DNA from: Lutimaribacter degradans
GTDB lineage: Bacteria > Pseudomonadota > Alphaproteobacteria > Rhodobacterales > Rhodobacteraceae
Length of the DNA: 64,000 nucleotides
Reading direction: 5' to 3'
Assembly (NCBI RefSeq): GCF_023703375.1
Contig: NZ_JAMQGO010000005.1
Location: 1 to 64,000 of the forward strand
Part shown: positions 16,963 through 25,551 of the stretch, one piece after another
How positions within the stretch are numbered: position 1 is the first letter of the stretch
Layout of the letters: every line of letters starts with the position of its first letter
The notes under the pieces: generated by a model
The model's input: only the letters and a program-made list of their open reading frames with translations
What the model was told of the DNA's origin: nothing
Databases searched by the model: none
Made by a program: the position numbers and the translations under genes

Positions 16963-17546
16963 CGGCAAAGGGAATCCCGCTTTTCAAACAGCAAAGCGAT
17001 GGGTGGGAGCCTTGGCCAGATGATGTGCGGGATGAGTTTGAATGGCTCGCAACTCCGCGGGCGCGCCTTGTCTACGAGCTTTGCCTTGGGACCGGACAGA
17101 GAATCGGCGACGTCCTCAAGATGGAGTGGGCTAACGTTGCGAACGACGGCTTCGACCTGACTCAAGGCAAGACGAATAAACCGCTATGGATCCCACTTAC
17201 GGATCGCCTGAGTGACTATCTGCAAGGCTTGGAACGTCGAGAGGGACGCCTAGTCACCGACAATGGTCAGTCCGTCAGCTACCGGACGATTGCTCAGGAA
17301 ATGCGCGCGATAAAGGCGCGGATGAAGCACGCGGACGCCGCGCGATACAAGACCCACGGGTTACGCAAAAACGCGACGATCGAGCTCTATCTGGCTGGCT
17401 GCGATGACGAGATGGTCAAGTCCGTGACCGGACATTCTGGCGTTGAGATGCTGAAGAAATATGGCGGCCAGGTCCGGCAACGAGAGCTCGCAAGCCGCGC
17501 TCAGGAGGCTCGGAACCGACTGGCGCGCGAAAAGAACGAACCATGA
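16963..17546 (+). pseudogene. tyrosine recombinase/integrase, N-terminally truncated
   Basis: About 190 residues form an almost complete tyrosine recombinase catalytic domain: the first arginine in GTGQRIGDVL, HGLRKN as the HxxR box, GHSGVEM, and the tyrosine nucleophile in LKKYGG. The N-terminal arm/core-binding domain is absent because the IS110 fragment joins at ~16960. A start at 16914 would lie inside that fragment. The gene ends 68 bases from the 3' end of tRNA-Cys, the standard layout of an island integrase beside its attachment tRNA. It probably no longer works. Confidence 0.75.
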
Positions 17547-17614
17547 AAGTTTCAACGATTGTTTCAAAATCAACGGCGAAGGAGGTCGAAAATGACGCAA
17601 GTCATTGATTTTAT

Positions 17615-17688
17615 TGGAGGCGAGTACCGGAATCGAACCGGTGTACACGGATTTGCAATCCGCTGCGTCACCACTCCGCCAACTCGCC
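17615..17688 (-). tRNA. tRNA-Cys (GCA)
   Basis: Read on the minus strand, a 74-base cloverleaf: acceptor GGCGAGT/ACTCGCC, anticodon stem-loop with anticodon GCA (GGATTGCAAATCC), T-arm GGTTCGATTCC, and an encoded CCA at 17617-17615. Its 3' end faces the truncated integrase, so it is the likely attachment site of the island on the left. Confidence 0.93.
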
Positions 17689-17841
17689 ATCCGGGTGGTG
17701 CTGCGGAGGTATCGGATTGTTCTGAGCCTTGCAAGTGCCTTAAACACCGCCCAGCGTCGAAATGCGCATGCCTTGGCCGTTGCCGCCATGGCCCCGATGT
17801 GACAAAACGATCCTGAACCATGAATGCAAAGGTTTGGCCCC

Positions 17842-18495
17842 ATGACCGATTTTGCCACGCGTCGCACCGTGATGGTCGACACCCAAGTCCGCCCCAATGA
17901 TGTAACGAAATTCAACGTGATCGACGCGATCATGGCCGTCCCGCGCGAGGATTTCGTGCCAGCCGAAAAGCGCGAAACTGCCTATGTCGGCGAGAATGTC
18001 GATATCGGTGGCGGTCGCGTTTTGCTTGAGCCGCGCACGCTGTCGAAAATGCTCGATGCGCTGGATATCCAGCCCGATGAGCTGGTCATGGATATCGGCA
18101 TCGGGCTTGGGTATTCGGCGGCGGTGATTTCGCGTTTGGCCGAGGCTGTCGTGGCCGTCGAGGAAGACGAGACCATGGCGCAGGAGGCACAGACCGCGCT
18201 GGCCGAGGCCGAGGCCGACAACGTTGTCGTGCATGTCGGCCCGCTGGCCGAGGGCGCGGCGCAACATGGCCCCTATGACGTGATCTTGTTGCAGGGGGCC
18301 GTTGCCCATCTGCCGGACCAGATCATTGAACAGCTCAAGGATGGCGGTCGCATCATCTGCCTGTTTGACGAAGGCGTCATGGGGACCGTGCGAATCGGCT
18401 ACAAGGTCGACGGCGTGATGTCCTGGCGCGATGCCTTCAATGCCGGCGCGCCCGTTCTGCCCGGGTTCGAGCGGCACACGGCGTTCACCCTTTGA
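17842..18495 (+). CDS. protein-L-isoaspartate O-methyltransferase family protein
   Basis: A 217-residue PCMT-family protein. The segment GRVLLEPRTLSKML matches the conserved substrate region and VMDIGIGLGYSAAVI is the SAM-binding motif I. EEDETMAQEA follows as motif II. Such enzymes repair isoaspartyl residues, though this shorter alphaproteobacterial subgroup found before tolC may have a different target. The ATG at 17842 has AAAGG upstream. tolC follows 37 bases later on the same strand. Confidence 0.85.
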   Translation: MTDFATRRTVMVDTQVRPNDVTKFNVIDAIMAVPREDFVPAEKRETAYVGENVDIGGGRVLLEPRTLSKMLDALDIQPDELVMDIGIGLGYSAAVISRLAEAVVAVEEDETMAQEAQTALAEAEADNVVVHVGPLAEGAAQHGPYDVILLQGAVAHLPDQIIEQLKDGGRIICLFDEGVMGTVRIGYKVDGVMSWRDAFNAGAPVLPGFERHTAFTL

Positions 18496-18532
18496 GTTAT
18501 TCCAGTTGTCAGACCCTTGTCAGGAGCACAGC

Positions 18533-19939
18533 GTGACCCTTCTTAGAAAAGTCAAAGCCGGTATTCTGGTCTCCGTGCTGGCCGTTTCCATGACAACGGG
18601 CGGCGCGCGCGCCGACAGCCTGGCCGACGCCATGGCCGATGCTTATCGCAACAGCGGGCTGCTTGATCAGAACCGCGCCGTCATGCGCGCCGCCGACGAG
18701 GACGTGGCCATTGCCGTGTCTTCGCTGCGGCCGGTCGTGAACTGGGTGGGCGACATCACGCGAACATTTGGTGATACGCGTAATCTCGGGGTGGTGCGCA
18801 ACAACGAGGCGACATCTGCCTCGATCGCGCTGAACGCTGAAATCGTGCTGTGGGATGGCGGACGATCCAGGTTGAACGTCGATATCGCCAAGGAAACCGT
18901 CCTGGCCACGCGGCAGGCGTTAATCTCGGTCGAGCAGTTGGTTTTGCAGCGTGCGGTCAACGCCTTCATGGACGTGCGCAGCACGTATGAAATCGTGCAG
19001 CTGCGCCGCAACAACATCCGCGTCATCAGCGAGGAATTGCGGGCGGCGCGTGACAGGTTCGAAGTGGGCGAAGTGACACGCACGGACGTGGCCCTGGCCG
19101 AGGCGCGCCTGGCGGAGGCGCGCAGCAACTTGGCCCAGGCCGAGGGCGATCTTGCCATCGCGATCGAGGAATTTCGCGCCACGGTGGGCCGTGCGCCTGG
19201 CAACCTGACGCAACCACCGTCGATGCAGATGCCGGTGCGCACCGTCGAGGCGGCCAAGGCCGTGGCAGTGCGCGCGCACCCGGATATCAAGAGCCTTCAA
19301 TCCCAGGTGACGGCGGCCGACCTGGGCGTGCTGCTGGCGCGCCGCGCGACGGCGCCCGAGGTGAAGCTGACCGGGCGGCTGAGCGTGAGCGAGGGGTTCG
19401 GCAACGACAATTACACGCGCGGCGGTTCGGTCGGGGTGCAAACCGGCGGCGTGATCTACCAGGGCGGTCAGTTGATGGCGCAGGCGCGCAAGGCAATGGC
19501 ACAGCGCGATGCGCGCCGGGGGGAGTTGCTCGATACCCAGCGGGTTATCGCGCAGAACGTGGGCACCGCCTATGCCCGCGTGCAGGTGGCACAAGCCGCG
19601 CTGCGGGCCGTCGATGAACAGATTCGGGCCGCGCGCGTGGCCTTTCGCGGCGTGCGAGAAGAGGCCACGCTGGGCGCACGTACAACGCTGGACGTGCTGA
19701 ATGCCGAACAGGATCTGCTGGATGCGCAGGCCAACAGGATCACCGCCGCCTCGAACGAGTACAAGGCATATTACGCCCTGCTTTCGGCGATGGGGCTGCT
19801 GACGGTAGACCAGTTGAACCTGGACGTGCCGCAATATGACCCGGCCGCCTATTACAACATGGTCAAGGATGCCCCCAGCGCGATCAGCGAGCAGGGCCGC
19901 CAATTGGACCGTGTGCTTCAGAAGCTGGGCAAAGAGTAA
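18533..19939 (+). CDS. tolC: TolC-family outer-membrane channel protein
   Basis: A 468-residue protein beginning with GTG at 18533 after CAGGAG. The N-terminal signal peptide (about 1-25) is followed by two repeated outer-membrane-efflux (OEP) halves of long alpha-helices, with typical VGEVTRTDVALAEARL and TTLDVLNAEQDLLDAQ motifs. It forms the outer-membrane exit duct for type I secretion or efflux pumps. Located between PIMT and a PopZ-like gene. Confidence 0.9.
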   Translation: MTLLRKVKAGILVSVLAVSMTTGGARADSLADAMADAYRNSGLLDQNRAVMRAADEDVAIAVSSLRPVVNWVGDITRTFGDTRNLGVVRNNEATSASIALNAEIVLWDGGRSRLNVDIAKETVLATRQALISVEQLVLQRAVNAFMDVRSTYEIVQLRRNNIRVISEELRAARDRFEVGEVTRTDVALAEARLAEARSNLAQAEGDLAIAIEEFRATVGRAPGNLTQPPSMQMPVRTVEAAKAVAVRAHPDIKSLQSQVTAADLGVLLARRATAPEVKLTGRLSVSEGFGNDNYTRGGSVGVQTGGVIYQGGQLMAQARKAMAQRDARRGELLDTQRVIAQNVGTAYARVQVAQAALRAVDEQIRAARVAFRGVREEATLGARTTLDVLNAEQDLLDAQANRITAASNEYKAYYALLSAMGLLTVDQLNLDVPQYDPAAYYNMVKDAPSAISEQGRQLDRVLQKLGKE

Positions 19940-20012
19940 AGTTCCAAGCATCGGTTGTGCGATGGCTGCGCTGCGGGTAAGCTCAAACCAGAGCAGAGAA
20001 GGTGGCACAGGC

Positions 20013-20831
20013 ATGTCAGACCCCTTGAAAAGCGCGGATATCGAAGATGTTCTTTCTTCGATTCGCCGGTTGGTGTCCGAGGAATCTCGCGATGTTCCCT
20101 TGCGACGGTCCGAGGCAGAGCCGGACAAGCTGCTGCTGACACCCGCGCTGCGCGTCCCCTCGAACGACCAGCAGGACGAGGCTGGAAATATGGCCGCCGA
20201 GCCCGAGATGCCCGAGGCGGCGCCCCCCGAAGAACAGGCAGCCCAAGATGCGGAAACGCCTGATGCCGCGCCGCAGGCGGATACTGCCGATGCTGCACAG
20301 TCCTCGGTTACAGACGCCCAGGATCTGATCGACGCCTTCGTTGCCGGCGAAGAATATCGCGCTGACGACCAGGGCCATCAAGATGAACCCGAAGCGTCAC
20401 AAGCCGATGACGCGGCCGAGCTGTTGGAATGGGAAGACCACGCCCAAGGCAACGAAGGCGACAGGGCAGAAGAATGGGCTGGCACGCTCTACGATGCGGC
20501 GCGCGCGCATGGCGAAGAGCCGCCGGTGACCGATACTGCCTCCGCGCCGGAGATGACCGCGCCGCAGGATGACCCGCAGACCGAAGAACCGGCTGCTGAT
20601 CATGCGGCCGCACAGGGTAGCGCGCGGGAATCAGACGCGCAGAATGACGAAGTTTTCGATTTTCTGGCGGGCGACGACGCGGTGCTCGACGAAGAGGCGC
20701 TGCGCGAACTGGTGGCCGATATCGTTCGGCAAGAATTGCAGGGCGCGCTGGGTGAACGCATCACGCGCAACGTGCGCAAGCTGGTTCGGCGGGAAATCCA
20801 CCGCGCGCTTTCCGCGCAAGAGCTTGACTGA
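20013..20831 (+). CDS. PopZ-like / DUF2497 acidic protein
   Basis: A 272-residue protein with a conserved N-terminal helix (ADIEDVLSSIRRLVSEE), a long acidic, Ala/Pro/Glu-rich disordered middle, and a conserved C-terminal helical block (ELVADIVRQELQGALG ... KLVRREIHRAL). This architecture matches PopZ/DUF2497, the cell-pole organising proteins of alphaproteobacteria. The C-terminal block is not identical to Caulobacter PopZ, so polar scaffolding is a family-based guess. It follows tolC and ends 4 bases before the convergent cobQ stop. Confidence 0.55.
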   Translation: MSDPLKSADIEDVLSSIRRLVSEESRDVPLRRSEAEPDKLLLTPALRVPSNDQQDEAGNMAAEPEMPEAAPPEEQAAQDAETPDAAPQADTADAAQSSVTDAQDLIDAFVAGEEYRADDQGHQDEPEASQADDAAELLEWEDHAQGNEGDRAEEWAGTLYDAARAHGEEPPVTDTASAPEMTAPQDDPQTEEPAADHAAAQGSARESDAQNDEVFDFLAGDDAVLDEEALRELVADIVRQELQGALGERITRNVRKLVRREIHRALSAQELD

Positions 20832-20834
20832 CAA

Positions 20835-22295
20835 TCAGACCATCGGCGCGGCCAGCCGCAAAATTCCGTCGATGTCCAGATTTGCCTCGAGATGCGTGGC
20901 AAGTGCGTCCAGCGTGTCTTCGACCCGGTCTTCGTAAGACAGGTCTGACTGGGCGCCAAGGCGTGCCAGATACGCCGCGCGAAACCCGTCATCGGAAAAC
21001 AGCCCGTGCATATAGCTGCCCAGGACGCGCCCCGAGGCGCCGGTGGCCCCCTCCAGCGTTCCATCCGAAAGGCGCAGCCATGCGCGGGCGCGGCCCGGCC
21101 CCTCGGTTTGGCCCATGTGGATCTCGTAGCCCGCGACGCGGTCGCCGGTGGGTATGTAGGTGGCCCGGGTCAATGACAGGTGCTTTTTCGGGTGCAGAAC
21201 GGTCGCAACATCAAGATGCCCCAACCCGTCGACCGTGCCGGACGGCCCCTCCAGCCCGTCCGGGTCGGCAATGCTGCGCCCCAGCATCTGGTAGCCGCCG
21301 CACAGGCCCAGCACATGCCCGCCGCGCCGTATATGAGCGGCCAGGTCAATGTCCCAGCCGGCGGCGCGAAACGCGGCAAGATCGGCGATGGTCGCCTTTG
21401 AACCGGGCAACAGCACCAGCCGCGCATCCCCCGGCAAAGGGTGCCCCGGTGCAATCAACCGAAGGTCGACGCCCGGCTCTCCTGCCAACGGGTCGAGGTC
21501 ATCGAAATTTGCAATGCGGGGCAGGCGGGGCACGGCGACAACGATGCCGGTGCCGCTGCCTCGCCGCGTCTCGATATCCATCACGTCCTCGGCCGGAAGG
21601 CGCCACGCTTCGTCGAACCATGGCACGACCCCGAAACCGGGCCAGCCCGTGGCGCGTTCGATCACGGGCAAGCCGTCATCGAACAGCCTTGGGTCGCCGC
21701 GAAAGCGATTGATCGCGAACCCCCGGATCATAGCACGGTCGCCGGGGTCGAGCACCGCGTGCGTGCCCACGATCTGCGCAATGACACCGCCCCGGTCGAT
21801 ATCGCCCACCAGCAGTACCGGAACCTCGGCTGCCCGTGCAAAGCCCATGTTGGCGATGTCGCGCGCGCGCAGATTTACCTCGGCGGGGCTGCCCGCACCT
21901 TCGACCAGCACCAGGTCGGCGCGGCTGCCAAGCCGGGCAAAGCTGTCCATTACAGCGGGCAGCAACCGCTCGCGCAGTGTGCCGTAGTCACGGGCTTCGG
22001 TCGTGGTCAGGCACTGGCCCTGCACGATCACCTGTGCGCCGGTTTCCGAGGCGGGTTTCAACAGAACAGGGTTCATATCGGTGTGGGGCGCAACGCCTGC
22101 CGCGCGGGCCTGAAGGGCCTGCGCGCGCCCGATCTCGCCGCCATCGGCGGTGACGGCGGCGTTGTTCGACATGTTCTGAGGCTTGAACGGAAGCACCCGC
22201 ATCCCGCGGCGCGCACAGGCGCGTACCAGCCCGGCCACCAGCAGTGACTTTCCGACGTTCGAGCCGGTGCCCTGAATCATCAACGCGCGCGTCAT
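20835..22295 (-). CDS. cobQ: cobyric acid synthase
   Basis: A 486-residue glutamine-dependent amidase of the adenosylcobalamin pathway. The start [17 protein letters not shown] contains the P-loop-like GTGSNVGKS motif. Later motifs include [14 protein letters not shown] and the class I amidotransferase nucleophile region [13 protein letters not shown], with a C-terminal YMHGLF histidine. It adds four amide groups to adenosylcobyric acid diamide. A longer frame (to 22418) would run through the upstream terminator, and GGCGGA lies before the chosen ATG. Confidence 0.95.
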   Translation of the reverse strand: MTRALMIQGTGSNVGKSLLVAGLVRACARRGMRVLPFKPQNMSNNAAVTADGGEIGRAQALQARAAGVAPHTDMNPVLLKPASETGAQVIVQGQCLTTTEARDYGTLRERLLPAVMDSFARLGSRADLVLVEGAGSPAEVNLRARDIANMGFARAAEVPVLLVGDIDRGGVIAQIVGTHAVLDPGDRAMIRGFAINRFRGDPRLFDDGLPVIERATGWPGFGVVPWFDEAWRLPAEDVMDIETRRGSGTGIVVAVPRLPRIANFDDLDPLAGEPGVDLRLIAPGHPLPGDARLVLLPGSKATIADLAAFRAAGWDIDLAAHIRRGGHVLGLCGGYQMLGRSIADPDGLEGPSGTVDGLGHLDVATVLHPKKHLSLTRATYIPTGDRVAGYEIHMGQTEGPGRARAWLRLSDGTLEGATGASGRVLGSYMHGLFSDDGFRAAYLARLGAQSDLSYEDRVEDTLDALATHLEANLDIDGILRLAAPMV

Positions 22296-22313
22296 CTGTG
22301 ATCCGCCCGGAAA

Positions 22314-22339
22314 AGAAAAAGCGCGCCGTTGCGGCGCGC
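22314..22339 (-). terminator. rho-independent terminator after DUF6280 gene
   Basis: On the minus strand GCGCGCC-GCAAC-GGCGCGC is followed by five T. It lies 30 bases after the small gene's stop and just before the cobQ start, separating the two units. Confidence 0.8.
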
Positions 22340-22368
22340 CGTCTCTTGCAGTGTGGTCACGCCAGTTG

Positions 22369-22689
22369 TCAGGCGGCTTCGGCCTGCTGGGCGGCGTTGC
22401 GGCGCTCGCTTTCCTCACGCGACAGCGCGACCGAGGTGCGCACCCCGCGGCCCACGAAATCCATCAGACCCTGCACGACCCGCTCGTTCGGGTCGATACC
22501 CGCACAGCTCAGCACCTCGCGCCCATCGCGCGAGCGTGCCCAGCGGGCGATTTGCTCGGGGCCATTGCCGTATTTCTTGTCATCGGCGATGGCGTCATCC
22601 AAGGCAGCCAACACAACGGCTGCGAACAGTTTGCGGGCCCGGTTTCCTTGCTCATTGTTGAAAGCCGTACCGTCAACGAAATCTTTCAT
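22369..22689 (-). CDS. DUF6280-type conserved protein
   Basis: A 106-residue soluble protein, mostly helical ([36 protein letters not shown]). It is strongly conserved among Rhodobacterales but has no known function. The sequence matches what I know as DUF6280. It is monocistronic, with its own terminator downstream and a 216-base gap to the divergent efp gene. Confidence 0.6.
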   Translation of the reverse strand: MKDFVDGTAFNNEQGNRARKLFAAVVLAALDDAIADDKKYGNGPEQIARWARSRDGREVLSCAGIDPNERVVQGLMDFVGRGVRTSVALSREESERRNAAQQAEAA

Positions 22690-22905
22690 GTTTCGTCCTT
22701 ATTTTATTGCACTTGCAATTCTGGCGTGGCGTCCCTTGTGACAGATCGCACACGATTCGGATAGGCCGATAATGCATGCCTGCCATGCACCTGGCGCAAG
22801 TTTTCTGCACATGCAGCACGACATTTCGTCGTCTTGTCAGCAGGTGCAACGCCAGATATAGGTGCCGTCAAAGTCACTTCAACCTTTTGCCAAGGTTACG
22901 CCAGA

Positions 22906-23469
22906 ATGCCCAAGATCAACGGAAACGAGATTCGACCCGGCAATGTGCTGGAACATGACGGTGGCCTGTGGGTCGCGGTCAAGGCCGACCATGTGAAGCC
23001 CGGCAAGGGCGGGGCCTTTGCCCAGGTCGAGATGAAGAACCTGCGAAACGGTTCGAAGCTGAACGAGCGATTCCGCAGCGCCGACAAGGTCGAGCGTGTC
23101 CGCCTTGAACAGAGGGACATGCAGTTCCTTTACGAGGACTCGGGCCAGTTGATCTTCATGGACACCGAAACCTATGACCAAGTGCAACTGCCCGCCGATA
23201 TCCTGGGCGAACGGCGTCCGTTCCTGCAGGATGGCATGACGATCGTCGTGGAATTTCACGAGGACGAGGCGTTGAATGCCACGCTGCCGCAAAAGGTGAC
23301 CTGCACCATCGAAGAGACAGAGCCGGTGGTGAAGGGGCAGACCGCTGCCAACAGTTTCAAACCGGCATTGCTGGACAATGGCGTGCGCATCACCGTGCCG
23401 CCCTTCGTGGGGCAGGGTGAGGCGATCATCGTCAACACCGAAACCATGGAATATGCCGAGCGCGCCTGA
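22906..23469 (+). CDS. efp: translation elongation factor P
   Basis: A 187-residue EF-P with the three-domain layout: KOW-like domain, then two OB domains. The modified-loop motif KPGKGGAF places the functional lysine at 34, and [19 protein letters not shown] and VPPFVGQGE are typical. EF-P relieves ribosome stalling at polyproline. The ATG at 22906 fits the family N-terminus. Confidence 0.97.
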   Translation: MPKINGNEIRPGNVLEHDGGLWVAVKADHVKPGKGGAFAQVEMKNLRNGSKLNERFRSADKVERVRLEQRDMQFLYEDSGQLIFMDTETYDQVQLPADILGERRPFLQDGMTIVVEFHEDEALNATLPQKVTCTIEETEPVVKGQTAANSFKPALLDNGVRITVPPFVGQGEAIIVNTETMEYAERA

Positions 23470-23529
23470 CCTCGGGGTTCGTGCGCACATACCCCGTAAC
23501 CAGCCGGGGGTGTTACAGGACAGATGAAG

Positions 23530-23559
23530 GGCCTCCGGCGCAAGCCAGGAGGCCTTTTT
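23530..23559 (+). terminator. terminator downstream of efp
   Basis: The stem GGCCTCC (23530-23536) / GGAGGCC (23548-23554) is followed by TTTTT. It ends 3 bases before the GNAT start codon, so that gene may depend on readthrough or a leaderless transcript. Confidence 0.85.
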
Positions 23560-23561
23560 CA

Positions 23562-24014
23562 ATGATCGATCTTGCAAGTGAAGCCGATATTCTCGCGCTG
23601 GCAGATATGCTGCACGGGCCGGGCGCGCTGCAGGCACCGCGTTTGCAGCGCGCGATGGGGCAGGGCGCGCAAATGCTCGTCTACCGTTTGCAGGGCGTGC
23701 CGCGCGGCTACTTGATCTGGTCTTGGTCAAAGGCATGCGATGCGGCGCCCGAAAGTGCGGGCCGCTTGGCGGTGCTGGATCATGTCCAGGTCGAGCCGAA
23801 TTTCCGCAGGCATGGGATGGCGCGCCGACTGATCGCCCGGTTCGAGATGGAAATCGCGCGCGCCGGGGCCGCGGGGTGGGGCTGCCCGATCCATCGCAAG
23901 CCCGGTTGCGCGGCCTTGATGTGTGGGGCCGGTGCCCTGATACGCGGTGAAAGGTTCGAAAAGCGGCTTCAGACGCCGCACTCCTCCAACAGTCCGGCCA
24001 CCAGCCCGCTGTAA
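23562..24014 (+). CDS. GNAT-family N-acetyltransferase (toxin-activating-like)
   Basis: A 150-residue acetyltransferase. The acetyl-CoA pyrophosphate-binding motif is VEPNFRRHGMARRLI, preceded by strand VLDHVQ. PRGYLIWSWSKACD resembles the RTX toxin-activating acyltransferase group, but I cannot separate the families with confidence. The start has no clear ribosome-binding site because the efp terminator lies immediately upstream. The 3' end overlaps the convergent fructosamine kinase gene by 46 bases. Confidence 0.55.
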   Translation: MIDLASEADILALADMLHGPGALQAPRLQRAMGQGAQMLVYRLQGVPRGYLIWSWSKACDAAPESAGRLAVLDHVQVEPNFRRHGMARRLIARFEMEIARAGAAGWGCPIHRKPGCAALMCGAGALIRGERFEKRLQTPHSSNSPATSPL

Positions 24015-24768
24015 CCCGCCCCGAAAAGCCGAAGATGCACCAGCGCAGGCCATAGCGCGTAGATCGGCCGGCGCGCCTGCCAGCCCGGGCGCAGCGGTCG
24101 TAAGCATCGGCAAAGCCCGGGCCGGGCTGGCCGAAAAGATGCAACATGGTTAGGTCCACCTCGGCATCGCCGTGGTAACAGGCCGGGTCGATCAGCCAGG
24201 CACGAGGCCCGGCAAACAGCACGTTGCCGGGCCAAAGGTCGCCATGCAGCAGGGCCGCAGGCGGCGCGCCGGGCAGCAGGTCGGGCAGCAGGGCCGCCAG
24301 CCGTTCGATCCGCCGGGCAAGTGCCGGGTCGTCGGGCAGCAGGGCAAGCAGCCGGTTTTCGGCCCAGAACGCGGGCCAATCGGAGGTACGGCTATTGCGG
24401 AGGGGCGCGGCGCCAAAGGCATAGTCCTCGGGCCAGCCATAGCTTTCGCCTTTGTGGGCATGCAGCGCGCGCAGGGCGTGGCCCAGATCGGCCCAGCCGC
24501 CCGGAAGGGGCCGGGATTCCTCCAGCCACTCCAGCACGAGCAGATCGCCCGCTTGGCCCAGGACACGTGGCACCGGCGCGCCTGTATCGGCCAGCGCGGA
24601 AAGCATCCGCCCCTCGATTGCGACGAGCGGCCCGCGCTTGGCCGCCGCGCGGCTGCCATCGGCCAGGGTTACGGCCATGACCTGTGAAAGATCCCCGCCA
24701 TGCAGGGGGTGCAGCCGTGCAACTGGTTGCCCCAAAAGCGCGGCAATATCGGCATGTGCCTCGCTCAC
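23969..24768 (-). pseudogene. fructosamine kinase-like gene with frameshift
   Basis: The first frame gives a fructosamine/ketosamine-3-kinase-type protein: LVLEWLEESRPLPGG, ALLHGDLWPGNVLF as the catalytic loop, and LIDPACYHGDAEVDL. At ~24095-24105, after FADAY, homology jumps to the next frame: LRPGWQARRPIYALWP, ending GLLEECGV at 23969. A single-base deletion explains both halves. Original length about 265 residues. Such kinases phosphorylate glycated amines for repair. It overlaps the YgfZ stop by ATGA. Either a recent mutation or a sequencing error. Confidence 0.75.
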
Positions 24769-25493
24769 AACGGCGACAGGGTGGCCCCGTCGGCCTGCAT
24801 CCCTTCGCGCATACGATCAAAGCGCAGATAGGCGATGGCTTGCCCGCCCGACTGCGTGAACAGCGTGCCTGCCGGTTTGCCATCCACCGTGATCGGTGTG
24901 CCCACGGGCGCGGCGCCGTCGATGGCCACGGTGATCAACCCCTTTTTCAGTTGGGTCTTGTGCTTCATGCGGGCGGTGACCTCTTGGCCGACATAGCAGC
25001 CTTTCTTGAAATCGACGCCATTCAGCCGCTCGAACCCCGATTCAAGGATATAGCTGTCAGGCGTCAGCTCGATACCCGACGCGGGGATGCAATGGGCCAC
25101 GCGGAAATGATCGAAATCGCTGCCATCATCGCCGCCCTCGGCCCCGTAGAGCCGCCAGCCCAGATCGGGATGGCGCGGGTCGGCCACCGCGCCCTCGGGG
25201 GCGGGCCCGGTGCCGCGTTTGACCTGCAGATCGGTCTCGGCGATCTCGACCTCTGCGCGCAGCTTGTACATCGACAGGCGCGGAATGAACCCGGCGGCGA
25301 TCGTGGCATCCACATCCAGCAGGATTCCATCACCGTCTGCCACCAGCAGGAAATCGGCCAGGTACTTGCCCTGAGGGGTCAACATCGCGGCATAGACCGG
25401 GCCCGCGTCAACGCGGGCCACATCGTTGGTGACCAGCCCTTGCAGAAAATCCCGCGTGTCGGTGCCGGTGATGCGATAGATCTTGCGCGTCAT
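24765..25493 (-). CDS. ygfZ: YgfZ/GcvT-domain folate-binding protein
   Basis: A 242-residue tetrahydrofolate-binding protein that supports Fe-S cluster enzyme maturation. The family motif KGCYVGQE is present (residues ~168-175), along with FLQGLVTNDV and QGKYLADFLL near the N-terminus. It lies upstream of the fructosamine kinase-like gene, with overlapping stop and start. Confidence 0.88.
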   Translation of the reverse strand: MTRKIYRITGTDTRDFLQGLVTNDVARVDAGPVYAAMLTPQGKYLADFLLVADGDGILLDVDATIAAGFIPRLSMYKLRAEVEIAETDLQVKRGTGPAPEGAVADPRHPDLGWRLYGAEGGDDGSDFDHFRVAHCIPASGIELTPDSYILESGFERLNGVDFKKGCYVGQEVTARMKHKTQLKKGLITVAIDGAAPVGTPITVDGKPAGTLFTQSGGQAIAYLRFDRMREGMQADGATLSPL

Positions 25494-25551
25494 GGTGACC
25501 TCCGTTCAGCACTGTCTTTTATGTATGGTCGCCGCGGCGCGGGGCAACGGG

